Source of the DNA: Candidatus Nanopelagicaceae bacterium
Lineage (GTDB): Bacteria > Actinomycetota > Actinomycetes > Nanopelagicales > Nanopelagicaceae
DNA: 64,000 nt
Direction of reading: 5' to 3'
Assembly (NCBI GenBank): GCA_030730425.1
Contig: JANQVH010000012.1
Coordinates: 1-64,000 of the forward strand
Shown here: positions 18,068 through 26,827 of the stretch, piece by piece
How the letters are laid out: each line of letters opens with the position of its first letter
Numbering within the stretch: position 1 is the first letter of the stretch
The notes under the pieces: generated by a model
Told to the model about the DNA's origin: nothing
Databases searched by the model: none
The model's input: the letters and a program-made list of their open reading frames with translations, nothing else
Position numbers and translations under genes: made by a program

Positions 18068-18072
18068 AGCCC

Positions 18073-19161
18073 ATGGCGCTTCGGGTGATCTTTGCAGGTG
18101 GGGGAAGCGCAGGACATATTGAGCCAGCGCTAGCAGTTGCTGAAGCCCTCCAAGCTAGAGACCCGAAAATTTCTTGTGAGTTTCTTGGAGTTTTAGGTGG
18201 ATTGGAATCTCTACTGATTCCCAAGAGAGGTTATCGAATCCATTACATTCCAAAGGCCTCATTTCCTAGAAAACTCTCACCAAGGATTATTCTCTTTCCA
18301 TTTCTCTTACTTCAAGCAATACTCAAGTCAAGAGCAATTATCAAGAGAGCTGATTTAGTAATTGGTTTTGGGGGATATGTTTCAACTCCGGCATACCTGG
18401 CAGCCTGGAGCCAAAAAGTTCCGATAATGATTCATGAAGCTAATGCAAAACCAGGCCTTGCTAATAGATTAGGTAGGCGCTTTGCAAAAGTTATCGCAGT
18501 TAATTTCAAAGGGGTAGCAGAGCAATGGCCAGGTGCAGTCTTAACTGGCATGCCAATTCGCCAATCGTTAAATAATCTTGCAGAGCTAGATGATAAGTCA
18601 GGCTTTAGAGCGTTAAATTGCAAGAGCTTGGGATTTGATCCTAATCGCCCAGTGGTTGCAGTATTTGGCGGCTCACTTGGCTCTGCCCATATCAACTCAG
18701 TTATCGAGGAGTTTCTCGCCAAATATCAAGACCGTTATCAAGAAGTTCAGATTATCCATGCGCTAGGAATCAATAATGAACTACCAAAAGCAAATAGTAG
18801 CTACCTGCCCCAGCCCTACTTTCACGATATGGCATCTATCTATGCAAGCGCAGATCTACTAATCACTCGCTCCGGGGCTGTTACCTGCTCAGAGCTAGCC
18901 TCTCTTGGAAAGTATTCGATACTTATTCCGCTGCCCCATGGCAATGGCGAGCAATTTGATAATGCAGCTGCCTTGGTAGCACAAGGCTCTGCCATGATGG
19001 TTGCAAATGATGATTTCTCATCAATGTGGCTGGATCAAAATTTATCTAAGGCTCTTATTAACGCGGCCAACTATCAGCCTAAATCAATTGGTTCTAACTC
19101 AGAGTCCGCGATGAAAATTGCTGAATTGGCTCATGATTTACTCAAGGAGAGGGCAGAGTAA
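18073..19161 (+). CDS. murG: UDP-GlcNAc:lipid I N-acetylglucosaminyltransferase MurG
   Basis: 362 residues, GT-B fold, membrane-associated on the cytoplasmic side. Converts lipid I to lipid II. The glycine-rich N-terminal motif is GGGSAGHIEPALAVAEAL. GFGGYVSTPAYLAAW, IHEANAKPGLANR, FGGSLGSAHIN and SRSGAVTCSELA (UDP-GlcNAc site) follow in normal order. The next gene, murC, starts immediately at the stop codon. Confidence 0.96.
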   Translation: MALRVIFAGGGSAGHIEPALAVAEALQARDPKISCEFLGVLGGLESLLIPKRGYRIHYIPKASFPRKLSPRIILFPFLLLQAILKSRAIIKRADLVIGFGGYVSTPAYLAAWSQKVPIMIHEANAKPGLANRLGRRFAKVIAVNFKGVAEQWPGAVLTGMPIRQSLNNLAELDDKSGFRALNCKSLGFDPNRPVVAVFGGSLGSAHINSVIEEFLAKYQDRYQEVQIIHALGINNELPKANSSYLPQPYFHDMASIYASADLLITRSGAVTCSELASLGKYSILIPLPHGNGEQFDNAAALVAQGSAMMVANDDFSSMWLDQNLSKALINAANYQPKSIGSNSESAMKIAELAHDLLKERAE

Positions 19162-20559
19162 ATGAGCACTCAGATAATTCGTGATTGGAGTAGGGCACAG
19201 GTCCACTTTGTTGGTATCGGTGGCTCAGGTATGAGTGGGATTGCAAGGATTATGGCTTCACGAGGCGCTCAAGTTTCAGGCTCTGATTTAAATGACTCAT
19301 CAACTCTTAATGGACTTAGAAGTCTTGGAGCAAAGATTTATATTGGCCATAGCCTAGATAATCTTGGTAGCCCAGACTTAGTGATTAAATCAAGTGCTAT
19401 TCCTGCCAATAATCCAGAGCTTGAAGAGGCACATAAAAAAGGAATTACAGTACTGGAGCGGGCAGCAGCGCTTGCTGAATTAATGATCGGCACTCGCTCT
19501 GTTGCTGTTGCAGGAACTCATGGAAAGACAACAACTACCTCAATGTTAACTGTGGCGCTTCAACATGTAGGCCTTGATCCATCCTTTGCAATTGGCGCAA
19601 CTGTTAGTAACTCTGGAACTAATGCTCATCAAGGCTCTGGAAATACTTTTATAGTTGAAGCCGATGAGTCAGATGGCTCCTTTACTGCCTATAAACCACT
19701 TGGCGCAATAATTACCAATATTGAGTTAGATCATGTAGATAACTTTGCAACTCTTGCCCAGATAGATCAGATATTTGATGATTTTGCCGCCACCATCAGA
19801 GCAGAGGGCTTCTTGGTGCTCTGTAGCGATGATCCTGGAGCACTTCGCTTAATGGCGAGAGTAAAAGAGAAGAACCTTCCAATTTCGATTACTACCTATG
19901 GAATAGATAGTCAGGCAGATCTTCGCCTTGATCGAATTCACCTCCAGCCAAAGAGCGCTGAGGCCAGGGTTAGTTATAAGGGTCGAGTATTAGCAGTGAT
20001 GGAACTTGCCATTACTGGCCGCCATAATCTTTTAAATGCCGCAGCCGCTCTTCTAGCAGGACTTGAACTTGGAGCAAATGCCAACGATCTAATCAAGGGC
20101 TTATCGCTATTTAGCGGAGCTAGAAGACGCTTTGAAATTAAAGGAATCTCAAAGGGAATAACAGTTATCGATGATTATGGCCATCATCCAACTGAGGTGA
20201 AAGCAACCCTTGAGAGCGCAGAAATCTATGCTCAAGGCGGTCGAGTTATCACAGTTTTTCAGCCTCATAGATACTCGAGAACTCAAGTATTTGCTAGTGA
20301 ATTCGCTAAAGCCCTCTCAGCATCTGATTACACCTATTTACTTGAGATCTATCCAGCAAGTGAGCGAGAGATTGCAGGTGTTAGCTCACTCCTTATCTCT
20401 AAGGAGATGGATAGCGCAATTCATAGCTATCAACCATCTATGCCAGAGGTTATTGAATCAGTTGCAAAGATGGCAAAGAGTGGAGATGTCATTCTCACAC
20501 TTGGAGCCGGAGATGTTAGTTCGCTGGGTAAATTGATTTTAGAGGCAATCGAATCCTAA
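19162..20559 (+). CDS. murC: UDP-N-acetylmuramate:L-alanine ligase MurC
   Basis: 465 residues. First amino-acid ligase of peptidoglycan precursor synthesis. Signatures: VHFVGIGGSGMSGIARI, GSDLNDSS, the ATP loop AGTHGKTTTTSML, VEADESDGSF, NIELDHVDNF and IDDYGHHPTEVKATL. ATG 19162 abuts the murG stop without spacer, so translation is probably coupled. Confidence 0.97.
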   Translation: MSTQIIRDWSRAQVHFVGIGGSGMSGIARIMASRGAQVSGSDLNDSSTLNGLRSLGAKIYIGHSLDNLGSPDLVIKSSAIPANNPELEEAHKKGITVLERAAALAELMIGTRSVAVAGTHGKTTTTSMLTVALQHVGLDPSFAIGATVSNSGTNAHQGSGNTFIVEADESDGSFTAYKPLGAIITNIELDHVDNFATLAQIDQIFDDFAATIRAEGFLVLCSDDPGALRLMARVKEKNLPISITTYGIDSQADLRLDRIHLQPKSAEARVSYKGRVLAVMELAITGRHNLLNAAAALLAGLELGANANDLIKGLSLFSGARRRFEIKGISKGITVIDDYGHHPTEVKATLESAEIYAQGGRVITVFQPHRYSRTQVFASEFAKALSASDYTYLLEIYPASEREIAGVSSLLISKEMDSAIHSYQPSMPEVIESVAKMAKSGDVILTLGAGDVSSLGKLILEAIES

Positions 20560-20563
20560 TTGC

Positions 20564-21331
20564 ATGAGATTACATCCAAGGATAATCCTTCTAATATCAA
20601 TTATTATTACCGGAGCGCTTGCTTATCTCTTAGGCTTTAGCCAGGTCTTTGTTGTCAAAGAGATAAAGATAGATATCAAAGATAAGAAGATTGCTAGAGA
20701 GGTAGAGGCGAAATTAGCTCAAGCGCCTTCTGTAGTTAAACTTGGTGATCAGATTGCAAGAGTTGATCGTCGCGAAATTGCCAATCGACTCCGCCAATTT
20801 GCCTGGGTTGAAAATATTGAATTAGATCGCAATCTAATTAATGGCAAGCTGCTTATAAAGATTCTTTCTAGAACTCCGATAGCCCGCCTTACCTCAACTT
20901 CAAGTCCACAGGGGGCAAGTATTGGGTTTATGGGCGATGATCTTGATTACTTCTATCTACCAAGACAGGCTATTGATCAGGCGATCAGCTCAGGAGATAA
21001 GAGTTGGCAGCAGATACCTGAGCTAACTCTGCCTGCCGGGTCAGCAGATGAGGCTAATAAAGAATTAAAGGCTGGGGCTAGAGAGTTATTAGAGCTATTT
21101 AGCCAAGATCTTGCGGCGAGAGGATTTGAAATAAAACGAGTTAGCGCCAGAGATAACGCGAGTTTCATCACCTCTGCCAACTATTTTGGGCGCAGGATTG
21201 AAATCTCCTGGGGCAGCATTAATGATCTTGGGGTAAAAGTTGAAGTATTAGAGCGTTTATTGGCGCAAGATGAGAATAAAAAAGTTCGGAGAATCAATCT
21301 AATTGATCCATTAAAACCAACAGTTCGATAG
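20564..21331 (+). CDS. ftsQ: Cell division protein FtsQ (DivIB)
   Basis: 255 residues: short cytoplasmic tail, one membrane helix (about residues 6-27), then a POTRA domain (VFVVKEIKIDIKDKKIAREVEAKL) and the beta domain (FAWVENIELDRN, KILSRTPIARL). It recruits FtsL and partners to the septum. The order murC-ftsQ-ftsZ is standard for actinobacteria. Confidence 0.9.
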   Translation: MRLHPRIILLISIIITGALAYLLGFSQVFVVKEIKIDIKDKKIAREVEAKLAQAPSVVKLGDQIARVDRREIANRLRQFAWVENIELDRNLINGKLLIKILSRTPIARLTSTSSPQGASIGFMGDDLDYFYLPRQAIDQAISSGDKSWQQIPELTLPAGSADEANKELKAGARELLELFSQDLAARGFEIKRVSARDNASFITSANYFGRRIEISWGSINDLGVKVEVLERLLAQDENKKVRRINLIDPLKPTVR

Positions 21332-21422
21332 AAAAGTATTTCCTTAACTAATCGTGTCGGTCTTTGCCAGAGGAGCGCTACGCAACTACTTTTGCGCGCA
21401 TAGTAAACAGAAACTCTAAGTC

Positions 21423-21458
21423 TAAAGTTGAGAATTAGGGTTTGGAGAGAGGCGAAAA
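21423..21458 (+). promoter_or_regulatory. Candidate ftsZ promoter -10 and ribosome site
   Basis: The 130-bp spacer between ftsQ and ftsZ is the longest gap inside the division cluster. TAAAGT (21423-21428) could be a -10 hexamer, and a purine-rich GGAGAGAGG follows a few bases before GTG 21462. No good -35 box is visible. ftsZ in actinobacteria usually has promoters of its own here. Confidence 0.35.
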
Positions 21459-21461
21459 AAA

Positions 21462-22589
21462 GTGGCAACACCACAGAATTATTTAGCAGTCATCAAAGTA
21501 GTTGGTATTGGTGGCGGCGGAGTTAATGCAGTTAATCGCATGATCGATGCGGGGTTAAAAGGCGTTGAGTTCATTGCAATTAATACTGATGCGCAAGCTC
21601 TTCTGATGAGTGATGCTGATGTGAAATTAGATATTGGTCGTAAATTAACTCGTGGTCTTGGCGCAGGAGCAGCGCCAGAGATTGGTAAGCAAGCAGCGAT
21701 TGATCACACTGAAGAAATTGAAGAGGTACTTCGCGGCTCAGATATGGTTTTTGTTACTGCAGGAGAGGGCGGCGGAACTGGAACTGGTGGCGCGCCAATT
21801 ATTGCAAAGATTGCTAAAGATGCAGGAGCGTTAACGGTTGGCGTAGTGACTCGACCATTTAGTTTTGAAGGTAAGCGTCGCGCAATGCAAGCAGATGAAG
21901 GAATTGAAAATTTAAGAAAAGAAGTTGACACACTCATTGTTATTCCAAATGATCGCCTCCTTTCAATCTCTGATCGCTCTATCTCAGCGCCTGAGGCTTT
22001 TAAGACAGCAGATCAAGTACTGCTCTCTGGAGTCCAAGGAATTACTGATTTAATTACAACGCCAGGTTTAATTAATCTTGACTTTGCTGATGTAAAGAGC
22101 GTTATGGATGGAGCAGGTTCTGCTCTTATGGGAATTGGGTCTGCAAGAGGTGAGGCAAGGGCTACTAGAGCAGCCGAACTTGCAATTTCCTCGCCACTTC
22201 TTGAGGCATCAATTGATGGAGCCCATGGCGTACTTCTCTCAATCGCTGGTGGATCAGATCTAGGTCTATTTGAAATTAGTGAGGCGGCAGAGTTAGTTGC
22301 TAAATGCGCTCACCCTGATGCCAATATCATCTTTGGAACTGTTATCGATGACGCTCTAGGCGATGAGGTAAGAGTTACCGTTATCGCTGCTGGCTTTGAT
22401 GGGGGAGCGCCAAAGAGACTTTCTGTTCCAGTTATCTCAACGGCTGCCTTAAATGGTCAAGCCGATCCGATTGCAGCAAATGATCCAATAGCTGTTGCAA
22501 TGGATACACCAGTGACTCCAAGAAGAAAGATTACATTTGAAGAGTTAGTGGCTGAAGATGAGATTGATATCCCTGATTTCATGAAGTAG
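21462..22589 (+). CDS. ftsZ: Cell division protein FtsZ
   Basis: 375-residue tubulin-like GTPase forming the Z ring. The GTP-binding GGGTGTG loop is at residues 103-109, with [11 protein letters not shown] at the N-terminus and FAINTD-type [11 protein letters not shown] near 38-48. The T7 loop region [11 protein letters not shown] is present. The protein ends in the conserved DIPDFMK peptide that binds SepF and other partners. The linker before that peptide is short. The start is GTG. Confidence 0.98.
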   Translation: MATPQNYLAVIKVVGIGGGGVNAVNRMIDAGLKGVEFIAINTDAQALLMSDADVKLDIGRKLTRGLGAGAAPEIGKQAAIDHTEEIEEVLRGSDMVFVTAGEGGGTGTGGAPIIAKIAKDAGALTVGVVTRPFSFEGKRRAMQADEGIENLRKEVDTLIVIPNDRLLSISDRSISAPEAFKTADQVLLSGVQGITDLITTPGLINLDFADVKSVMDGAGSALMGIGSARGEARATRAAELAISSPLLEASIDGAHGVLLSIAGGSDLGLFEISEAAELVAKCAHPDANIIFGTVIDDALGDEVRVTVIAAGFDGGAPKRLSVPVISTAALNGQADPIAANDPIAVAMDTPVTPRRKITFEELVAEDEIDIPDFMK

Positions 22590-22600
22590 CAAGCAGTTAA

Positions 22601-23284
22601 ATGTCGAGGTCGCTATTTACCTCGCGCCATGGCGGTTTTAGTAGAAATGAATATGAGAGTTTTAATCTAGCAAAGCATGTTGGCGATGATGCAGAGGTAG
22701 TTGAGAGCAATCGTGAGCTGCTTGCAAAAGAGCTGGGAATTGATCGAAGTAACTTATTTTTTATAAATCAGGTCCATGGCGCAAGAGTTGTTGAGATTGA
22801 TGAGAGCTCTTCTTATCTACAAGAGCTAGATGCTGATGCCTTGTTTACTAGAAGAAGCGGGGTAGCACTCGCCGTTTTAACTGCAGATTGCATACCACTA
22901 CTTCTCTCATCGCCATCAGCTATCGCTGCAGTGCATATCGGCAGAAAAGGACTTATCGCCGGGGTACTTGAGGCAACTTTAGAGAAATTTCAAAGCTATG
23001 GGATTGCTTCAAATCAGATCAGCGCATCTCTTGGAGCATCAATATGTGGCAACTGTTATCAAGTCAGCCTTGAGATTTATCGCCAAGTGGTGGGTCAGAT
23101 AGAGCAATGCGCAACAGATGAGAGCAGAAGATGCCTTGATTTAGAGGCTGGAGTAATCTCGATACTTAAAGATAGAGAAATTACCTGGAGTTCTAAAGGC
23201 GAGTGCAGTAAACATAGTCTGGGATATTTCTCCTTTCGTCGTGATAACAAAACTGGAAGGCAGGCGGGGGTGATTATTAGATGA
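22601..23284 (+). CDS. pgeF: PgeF/YfiH-family peptidoglycan editing factor (laccase domain)
   Basis: 227 residues of the multicopper-oxidase-like YfiH/DUF152 family. The metal-ligand motifs NQVHGARV, LTADCIPLLL and AAVHIGRKGL are present, with HIGRKG replacing the common HAGWRG. Relatives act as purine nucleoside phosphorylases, or edit UDP-MurNAc peptides carrying a wrong first residue. Its place between ftsZ and yggS is conserved in actinobacteria. It overlaps the next gene by 4 nt. Confidence 0.88.
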   Translation: MSRSLFTSRHGGFSRNEYESFNLAKHVGDDAEVVESNRELLAKELGIDRSNLFFINQVHGARVVEIDESSSYLQELDADALFTRRSGVALAVLTADCIPLLLSSPSAIAAVHIGRKGLIAGVLEATLEKFQSYGIASNQISASLGASICGNCYQVSLEIYRQVVGQIEQCATDESRRCLDLEAGVISILKDREITWSSKGECSKHSLGYFSFRRDNKTGRQAGVIIR

Positions 23285-23949
23285 GCGCTAGAGAGATCCA
23301 AATAAAGAGCGCTCTAGATAAAGTTCGCGCCGAGCTAAAACCAGAGGTTGAATTAATCGCTGTTACTAAGAATTTCCCAATTAGCGATCTGGAGACTCTC
23401 TATTCTCTGGGCGAGCGTCAATTTGGAGAGAATCGAGAGAATGAATTAACCCTAAAGGCGGAGGCTCTGCCTAAGGATATTAATTGGCATTTTCAAGGAA
23501 CTCTGCAGAGCAATAAATTAAGAGCGATAGTTTCAGTAGCGAGCTATATCCACTCACTTGATGAACTTCGCCACGCATCTAAGATCTCAGAGCTAGCCCA
23601 TGAAATGGGCAAGAAACAGAGCTGCTTTATTCAAGTGAATTTGGATCCAGATGAGATAGCCAGCCAAGAAAGTAATCGAAGTGGGATAAAGCCAGCGAAA
23701 TTTATAGCCTTTGCCGAGAGCCTCCTAGAGCTTTCTGGAGTAGAAATTGTTGGAGTTATGGGGGTTGCTCCTTTAGATAAAGATCCCAGACCAGGCTTTG
23801 AGACCCTTAGGAATTTGAAGCAAGAACTATTGAAAATGGCTCCAGGAGCTGGCTATATCTCATCGGGAATGAGTGGGGATTATCAGATTGCGATGGAATA
23901 TGGCGCGACACATATCAGGCTTGGTAGCTCAATCCTCGGACAGAGATAG
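23281..23949 (+). CDS. yggS: YggS/PROSC-family PLP homeostasis protein
   Basis: 222-residue alanine-racemase-like TIM barrel. The PLP-binding lysine lies in LIAVTKNFP. Conserved FGENRENELTLK, WHFQGTLQSNK, FIQVNLDPDE, VGVMGVAP and SSGMSGDYQIAMEYG segments follow. The protein binds pyridoxal phosphate and buffers its level; it is not an enzyme of the cell wall. ATGA overlap with pgeF. Confidence 0.93.
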   Translation: MSAREIQIKSALDKVRAELKPEVELIAVTKNFPISDLETLYSLGERQFGENRENELTLKAEALPKDINWHFQGTLQSNKLRAIVSVASYIHSLDELRHASKISELAHEMGKKQSCFIQVNLDPDEIASQESNRSGIKPAKFIAFAESLLELSGVEIVGVMGVAPLDKDPRPGFETLRNLKQELLKMAPGAGYISSGMSGDYQIAMEYGATHIRLGSSILGQR

Positions 23950-23958
23950 ATAGGCGAG

Positions 23959-23964
23959 TAAAAT
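23959..23964 (+). promoter_or_regulatory. -10 element of a leaderless sepF promoter
   Basis: TAAAAT ends 6 nt before ATG 23971, which is the distance expected when transcription starts at the A of the start codon. No Shine-Dalgarno sequence is present. Confidence 0.5.
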
Positions 23965-23970
23965 TTCGGT

Positions 23971-24420
23971 ATGTCTAATGCCTTGAGAAAAATGACCAAC
24001 TATCTCGGTCTAACCGAAGATGACCTATCTAGCGAAGTTGCATCACCAAGAAGCAGAGTGGCCCCAGTAAAGCGTGAGAGTAAATCACTAACTGTTGCTT
24101 CTTCTACGCCAACTCTTTCAAAGAGCGCAGATGCTGCTCCAATTGATCGCATCGTGACTATCACTCCAAGGTTTTATAGCGAGGCTCGAGCAATTGGTGA
24201 GTATTACCGTGAGGGAAATCCAGTAATTATGAACCTTAGCGATATGGAAGAGTCAGAGCGCAAGAGATTAGTTGACTTTGCATCTGGTTTAGTTTTTGGT
24301 CATGCTGGAACTATTGAGCGCGTAACCTCAAAGGTCTTTCTTCTCTCGCCACCAAATGTGATGGTCAGTTCAGAGGATAAGACGGCAGCAGCTAACGCTA
24401 GCCTCTTTAACCAAAGTTGA
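23971..24420 (+). CDS. sepF: Cell division protein SepF
   Basis: 149 residues: an amphipathic N-terminal membrane anchor (SNALRKMTNYLGL), a variable linker, and the SepF core (RFYSEARAIGEYYREGNPVIMNLSDME, then RKRLVDFASGLVFG). SepF bundles FtsZ filaments and ties them to the membrane, doing the job of FtsA, which actinobacteria lack. A possible own promoter lies immediately upstream. Confidence 0.94.
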   Translation: MSNALRKMTNYLGLTEDDLSSEVASPRSRVAPVKRESKSLTVASSTPTLSKSADAAPIDRIVTITPRFYSEARAIGEYYREGNPVIMNLSDMEESERKRLVDFASGLVFGHAGTIERVTSKVFLLSPPNVMVSSEDKTAAANASLFNQS

Positions 24421-24432
24421 TTTAAAACCGCT

Positions 24433-24711
24433 GTGATAAATATCAGCAGCTGGATTGTCCTTGCTCTAAACCTTTTCCTCTTTGCCCTATTTGCTCGTCT
24501 AATTCTTGATTATGTAAGAATGTTTCGTCCGGGCTGGCGTCCAACGGGAATCATTCTTCCAGTTGCTGAAATTATCTACATGATTACTGATAAGCCGCTC
24601 GGTTTTATTCGCAGGTTCATCCCGCCGCTTCGAATGGGACCTGTGGCACTTGATCTCTCATTTATTGTTCTCTTCTTTGGAACACAAATTCTTATTGCTT
24701 TTATTCGATAA
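24433..24711 (+). CDS. YggT family membrane protein
   Basis: 92 residues with two long hydrophobic helices flanking the conserved YggT loop (LDYVRMFRPGWRP, then YMITDKPLGFIRRFIPPLRMGP). The cellular role is unsettled; the gene is regularly found after sepF. The start is GTG 24433. In most actinobacteria divIVA (wag31) comes next, but here it does not. Confidence 0.9.
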   Translation: MINISSWIVLALNLFLFALFARLILDYVRMFRPGWRPTGIILPVAEIIYMITDKPLGFIRRFIPPLRMGPVALDLSFIVLFFGTQILIAFIR

Positions 24712-24757
24712 AACCTCCCCTTCAAAGGGCAACTTCTCAAGAACCTAACTCCTGACC

Positions 24758-24763
24758 TAGACT
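24758..24763 (+). promoter_or_regulatory. -10 element of a leaderless kynU promoter
   Basis: TAGACT ends 7 nt before ATG 24771. No ribosome site is seen. The same hexamer at the same distance occurs before trpB (43908-43913). Confidence 0.5.
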
Positions 24764-24770
24764 CAAGGTT

Positions 24771-26036
24771 ATGGAACGCAGCCAAGCGCAAGCTTTAGAT
24801 GCTCAAGATGAGTTGGGTAAGTATCGAAATCAATTTGTGATCACTGACCCTAATACTTGTTATCTAGATGGCAATTCTCTAGGTCGCCTGCCTCATGCGA
24901 CAGTCAAAGCCATTAGCGACTTTCTAACCCAAGAGTGGGGGCCAAAAGTTGTTACAGGTTGGGAGGATTGGATTGATGAAGCTCAAAGAGTTGGAGATTT
25001 GATTGGCAGAAGCGCACTTGGAGCAGGGGCAGGACAAGTATTAGCCTGCGATACAACTTCAGTAAATCTCTATCAATTAGCGCTAGCGGCCATTAAGGCA
25101 AGACCGGGTAGAAAAACCATAATTATTGATGCGGCTAATTTCCCAACAGATCGCTACATCATGCAAGGAATTGCCAAGAGCCTAGGTTTAAATCTGATCA
25201 CTATCGATAATGAAGATGGCGCTATTAGTGAGAATGAATTGATAACTCCCGAGCTACTTAAAACTTACTTATCAGATGATGTGGCCCTAGTTTCACTTCA
25301 AGTTGTGCAATATAGATCGGGGGCGAGGCAGGATATAGAGGCGCTTACTGAATTAGTAAAGAGTTATGGCGCATTAATGCTCTGGGACGCCGCTCACGCA
25401 GTGGGATCAGTAGTTCTTGATTTTGATAAGAATGGTGTAGATCTAGCAGTTGGATGTACATATAAATATGGAAACTCAGGCCCTGGCGCTCCCGCCTGGC
25501 TATATGTTTCAAAAGATATTCAAAGAGAGTTACAAGTTCCAATACAAGGATGGTTTGCCCAACGCGATCAATTTGCTATGGGTGATAATTTTGAAAAGAT
25601 TGAGGGAATTAGAGGTTTTCAAATAGCAAGCCCTTCGCTAATGGGTCTGCGCTGTGTTAAAAGTGCATTTGAAATGATTGAAGAGGCTGGAATCTCAAGG
25701 ATTGAAGGAAAAGCTGGCCAAGGAACTCAAATGATGATTGAGCTCTTTGACAAATGGTTATCACCTCTCGGATTTACGTTAAATACGCCAAGAGGGGCAG
25801 GTAATCGTGGGGGTCATATCTCGCTCTGTCATCCAGAGGCAAGCAAAATAGCTATTGCGCTGCGAAAATATGCCAATGTGATTCCCGATTATCGCGCCCC
25901 AAATTCGATCAGAGTTGCCATCTCTCCTCTAGTTAACTCCTATGTAGAAATTTATGATGGATTTCAAAGAATTAGAGATCTAGTCAGCACCCGTCAATAT
26001 GAAAAGATTGATGATGGTCAGGTCCGAGTCACATGA
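24771..26036 (+). CDS. kynU: Kynureninase
   Basis: 421-residue PLP-dependent fold-type I enzyme cleaving kynurenine to anthranilate and alanine. Signatures: YLDGNSLGRLP near residues 31-41, DTTSVNLYQL, DAANFPTDRY, WDAAHAVGS and the PLP-lysine block GCTYKYGNSGPGAPAW. The C-terminal RGGHISLCHPEA and PDYRAPNSIRVAISPL segments agree. It is the first gene of a two-gene unit with kynA (ATGA overlap). Kynurenine formamidase, needed between the two steps, is not in the window. Confidence 0.95.
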   Translation: MERSQAQALDAQDELGKYRNQFVITDPNTCYLDGNSLGRLPHATVKAISDFLTQEWGPKVVTGWEDWIDEAQRVGDLIGRSALGAGAGQVLACDTTSVNLYQLALAAIKARPGRKTIIIDAANFPTDRYIMQGIAKSLGLNLITIDNEDGAISENELITPELLKTYLSDDVALVSLQVVQYRSGARQDIEALTELVKSYGALMLWDAAHAVGSVVLDFDKNGVDLAVGCTYKYGNSGPGAPAWLYVSKDIQRELQVPIQGWFAQRDQFAMGDNFEKIEGIRGFQIASPSLMGLRCVKSAFEMIEEAGISRIEGKAGQGTQMMIELFDKWLSPLGFTLNTPRGAGNRGGHISLCHPEASKIAIALRKYANVIPDYRAPNSIRVAISPLVNSYVEIYDGFQRIRDLVSTRQYEKIDDGQVRVT

Positions 26037-26827
26037 GTCAAAACAATGATGCTGCCCTTACCTATAGCTCATACTTAAAAGTTGATGAACTCCTAGAGCT
26101 CCAACAGCCTCTCTCAGAGGGCCCAGAACATGATGAGCTTCTCTTCATTGTTATTCATCAAACCTATGAACTCTGGTTTAAGGAATTGATCCATGAATTT
26201 CTTGCTGCCCAGAAAAGTCTTGAGTCAGGTGATACTCACTACTCGTTATCAATTCTGGGTCGAATTAGAACTATTATGAAAATCTGCGTTGCCCAGATCG
26301 ACATTCTTGAGACGATGACCCCGCTGCAGTTCAATTCTTTCCGTGATCGCCTTGGAGCCTCCAGCGGTTTTCAATCGGCGCAGTTTCGACAAATCGAGGC
26401 AATTCTTGGAAGACGTGATCCAAAGGCTGCATCGCATTTACTACCTGCAGATAAGAAGCGCGTTGAGGATTTGATGAGTTCGCCATCTCTATGGGATAGC
26501 GCACTTAAGTATGTAGATAGCAGAGGATTTAAGATTGCAAAAGAAATCCTTAATCGCGATTTCACCTTGGCCTATCAACCAGAGGAGAGTGTTCAAGAAG
26601 CTCTCCTTGACCTTCATAGAAAAGATCCCGAAGGATCTCTAATCTGCGAGCGTTTAGTTGATATCGATGAAGGCTTGCAAGAGTGGCGTTATCGCCATGT
26701 AAAAATGGTGGAGAGAACTATTGGACATAAGAGCGGAACCGGTGGTTCAAGTGGCGCGACGTATCTTGCTTCAACTCTATTTAACCCAATATTTCCTGAT
26801 CTCTGGCAGATTAGAAGTAAGTTCTAG
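26033..26827 (+). CDS. kynA: Tryptophan 2,3-dioxygenase
   Basis: 264-residue haem dioxygenase opening the indole ring of L-tryptophan to N-formylkynurenine. The signature HDELLFIVIHQTYELWFKELIHE near residues 38-60 contains the distal histidine. The C-terminal WRYRHVKMVERTIGHKSGTGGSSGATYL holds the proximal haem-ligand histidine. Length fits bacterial enzymes. The stop codon shares the palindrome CTAG with the stop codon of ileS on the other strand. Confidence 0.96.
   Translation: MSQNNDAALTYSSYLKVDELLELQQPLSEGPEHDELLFIVIHQTYELWFKELIHEFLAAQKSLESGDTHYSLSILGRIRTIMKICVAQIDILETMTPLQFNSFRDRLGASSGFQSAQFRQIEAILGRRDPKAASHLLPADKKRVEDLMSSPSLWDSALKYVDSRGFKIAKEILNRDFTLAYQPEESVQEALLDLHRKDPEGSLICERLVDIDEGLQEWRYRHVKMVERTIGHKSGTGGSSGATYLASTLFNPIFPDLWQIRSKF

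Noticed and set aside
24718-24732. CCCTT/AAGGG mini-palindrome after yggT as terminator
   Set aside because: Stem is very short with almost no loop and no T-run.
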